From contig RPFO01000065.1 in assembly GCA_009746045.1 (NCBI GenBank), positions 8,653,542-8,717,541 of the forward strand: 64,000 nt of DNA, given 5' to 3'. The notes below the pieces were generated by a model, which searched no databases, was not told the origin of the DNA, and saw only the letters and a list, made by a program, of their open reading frames with translations. This DNA comes from Mesostigma viride. Lineage: Eukaryota > Streptophyta > Mesostigmatophyceae > Mesostigmatales > Mesostigmataceae. The position numbers and the translations under genes were made by a program. Of this stretch, positions 62,613-64,000 are shown piece by piece. Numbering within the stretch: the first letter of the stretch is position 1; each line of letters begins with the position of its first letter.

Positions 62613-62882
62613 CTGATGGCGAAGCTGCAGCCGGAGCTGCAGACGTATTTTCATTGCCGAGCGCAGCCGCCAGGCTGCGTTGCGTCGAGGCGCGTAAATT
62701 TGCCATATAGTGCGTTATAGCTTTGGAAATTTATTTTTAATATGTGCGTCTAAGAAAGACGAAGCGATTGTGATATTCACAGCTGAATTCGGGGCTCAAA
62801 CGTGAAAGTTATGAGCTCCGACAGCCATGGCTACCTCGTGGCTCGTGGCTCGTGGCTATGAGTATAGCTCGAGGCTGACCAT

Positions 62883-63400
62883 ATGAAGGAGAAAACCAGC
62901 GCAGGCCTGATGAAGAATCCGGACAATGCTAGCTCGAGACTGCCGTTATCTTGTCCCCGGTTTCGAGGCGTTCAGGATGATGAATATGAATGGAGATGGA
63001 AATGCGGTGTCGCCTTGTGCATTGAAATTATGGCTGGCTTACGTTTAGAGCGACTAGATGTCCTATAGTCAGCAAAATTGGTGCGAGAGGTCCCCAGTTC
63101 GATTCCGGTCGGATTCATTTGCAGATCGCGTTTTCCGCGTTTTCCGCGGCCCGGCACTGAACGCAAAGGTTTTCACCTTTGCGGAGTGCCTGATCAGAAG
63201 ATGTCCTAGTAGACAGTGGGGCCCGAACCAGTTTGCTTGATCAGGGCGTGTGTTTCGAGCCTAACTGGCCGGGAGTACGTGTCTACTGGTGAGCACCACT
63301 GCTGCGATCGCTCTCCCACCATTTACGAGGAAATACCCGCAAATGGAAAACCACTGAAAAGGTCTAGCTAGTCAGTCATTACGTTAGCCATGCCATGTTT
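62883..63400. other. spacer between half-LINE copies
   Basis: Apart from the SINE-like insertion at 63066-63198, nothing recognised. Confidence 0.4.
63066..63198 (+). mobile_element. SINE-like unit, 5'-truncated, 10-bp TSD
   Basis: AGATGTCCTA is repeated at 63056-63065 and 63199-63208. The 133-bp insert matches the 3' half (its own sense) of the 252-bp units at 7911-8560, including GTTCGATTCC. Its 3' end coincides with theirs at TGATCAGA, so it is truncated only at the 5' side, as expected for target-primed reverse transcription. Confidence 0.8.
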
Positions 63401-64000
63401 CTAGCTATTACGCAATATATGACGAGCAAACGCTCCTCATCGACGCAACGCAGCCTGGCGGCTGCGCTCGGCAATTAATGAAAATAGGTCTGCAGCTCCG
63501 GCTGCAGCTTCGCCATCAGGTCCGGCAGGCAGCGGTGACACTAGTCGCGCACTGGTGGTCGCCCCGATACCTCCCGGGCTTTCCTCGCCCTCTGCATCGC
63601 CTGACCCAAAGAGCAGTCGCCCAGGCGAACCTGGCTGGTCTGAGCGTGATTTTGACGTTGATAGGCTCTTTACCACCTTCGCCGTCAACAGGCCTGCCTT
63701 TTTCGACATGCCACCCATCATGCAATTAAGATACTGGAGCTCGTGTTTTACGGGTCCCACGCCTCCGGCTCACTGCTTGCCCTGTGCCAGCAACTCCATC
63801 TCAACACCCACTTTTTCCGCAACGGAGCTGACGGCCGGTTTTCCCACCGCGTGTCTGACTGCCCTTCAACCTGCCTGGCCGGCTGGTCTCGCCCCCGCCC
63901 GTTCAGCTCGCAGCACTCTTTACCATCCTTAAGCGCTCGGCCGAGGACCTTCTGCACCCCGCCCCCATTACCAAATCCACCTTCCTCCACCACCTCCACG
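63400..64000 (+). mobile_element. half-LINE copy F, 5' part, running off the window
   Basis: The 5' UTR (ACGAGCAAACGCTCCTC, GCAGCCTGGCGGCTGCGCTC) and ORF1 N-terminus (WSERDFDVDRLFTTFAVNRP, AFFDMPP) are collinear with copies C and E, with a frameshift after MPP. Confidence 0.7.

Larger units (their letters stand above)
59076..62866 (-). mobile_element. half-LINE copy E, full length with 16-bp TSD
   Basis: Flanked by GCTCGCGGCTGACCAT (59060-59075) and GCTCGAGGCTGACCAT (62867-62882), one mismatch. On the minus strand it runs 5' UTR, ORF1 (60816-59528), a roughly 430-bp 3' UTR, then an (ATTA)n tail. Excluding the insert at 60858-62612 and its duplicated 6 bp, its own length is about 2,030 bp. 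It has no reverse transcriptase or endonuclease ORF. Confidence 0.85.

Overview
The window is nuclear DNA of a eukaryote, most likely a green alga (chlorophyte). The reasons are GC-rich coding exons with strong G/C third positions, many short phase-consistent exons split by introns full of simple repeats, and a giant gene whose conserved blocks resemble the land-plant homologue of ZFYVE26/spastizin. I cannot name the species.

Layout. (1) Positions 153-6938, plus strand: an eight-exon gene (497 codons) for a protein of unknown function. Its C-terminal half looks like a PI4K/FAM20-type atypical kinase fold with degenerate catalytic motifs. A TATA box lies at 44-50. (2) Positions 6939-9196: the space between two convergent genes. 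It holds a 5'-truncated retroposon interrupted by a 650-bp composite SINE-like insertion. (3) Positions 9197-50727, minus strand: one gene of 41.5 kb with 34 exons that I could join in phase from ATG to stop. The total is 12,684 nt, or 4,227 residues. It matches plant spastizin-like proteins block by block from the N-terminus to the last 20 residues, but carries large Ala/Gly/Ser/Pro-rich insertions. Two introns use GC donors. The introns hold about 20 different tandem-repeat arrays, a Tc1/mariner-like element, a hAT-type MITE and a short retroposon. (4) Positions 51380-64000: a nest of mobile elements. The host family is a roughly 2.03-kb retroposon that encodes only an L1-ORF1-like protein (coiled coil, RRM-like and C-terminal domains) and runs straight into a 3' UTR with a microsatellite tail. 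No reverse transcriptase is seen in any copy, so it behaves like a half-LINE. One full-length copy has a 16-bp target-site duplication. Inside these copies sit a TTAA-flanked piggyBac-like element, two other DNA transposons with 6-bp duplications, and short retroposons.

The two genes show no functional link. In animals spastizin works with spatacsin and AP-5 on late endosomes and lysosomes. The algal protein has no visible FYVE finger, like the plant homologues. The most unusual signals are the ORF1-only retroposon family, the SINE-like units defined by empty sites inside this same window, and repeated duplication of exon edges (with splice sites) into neighbouring introns.
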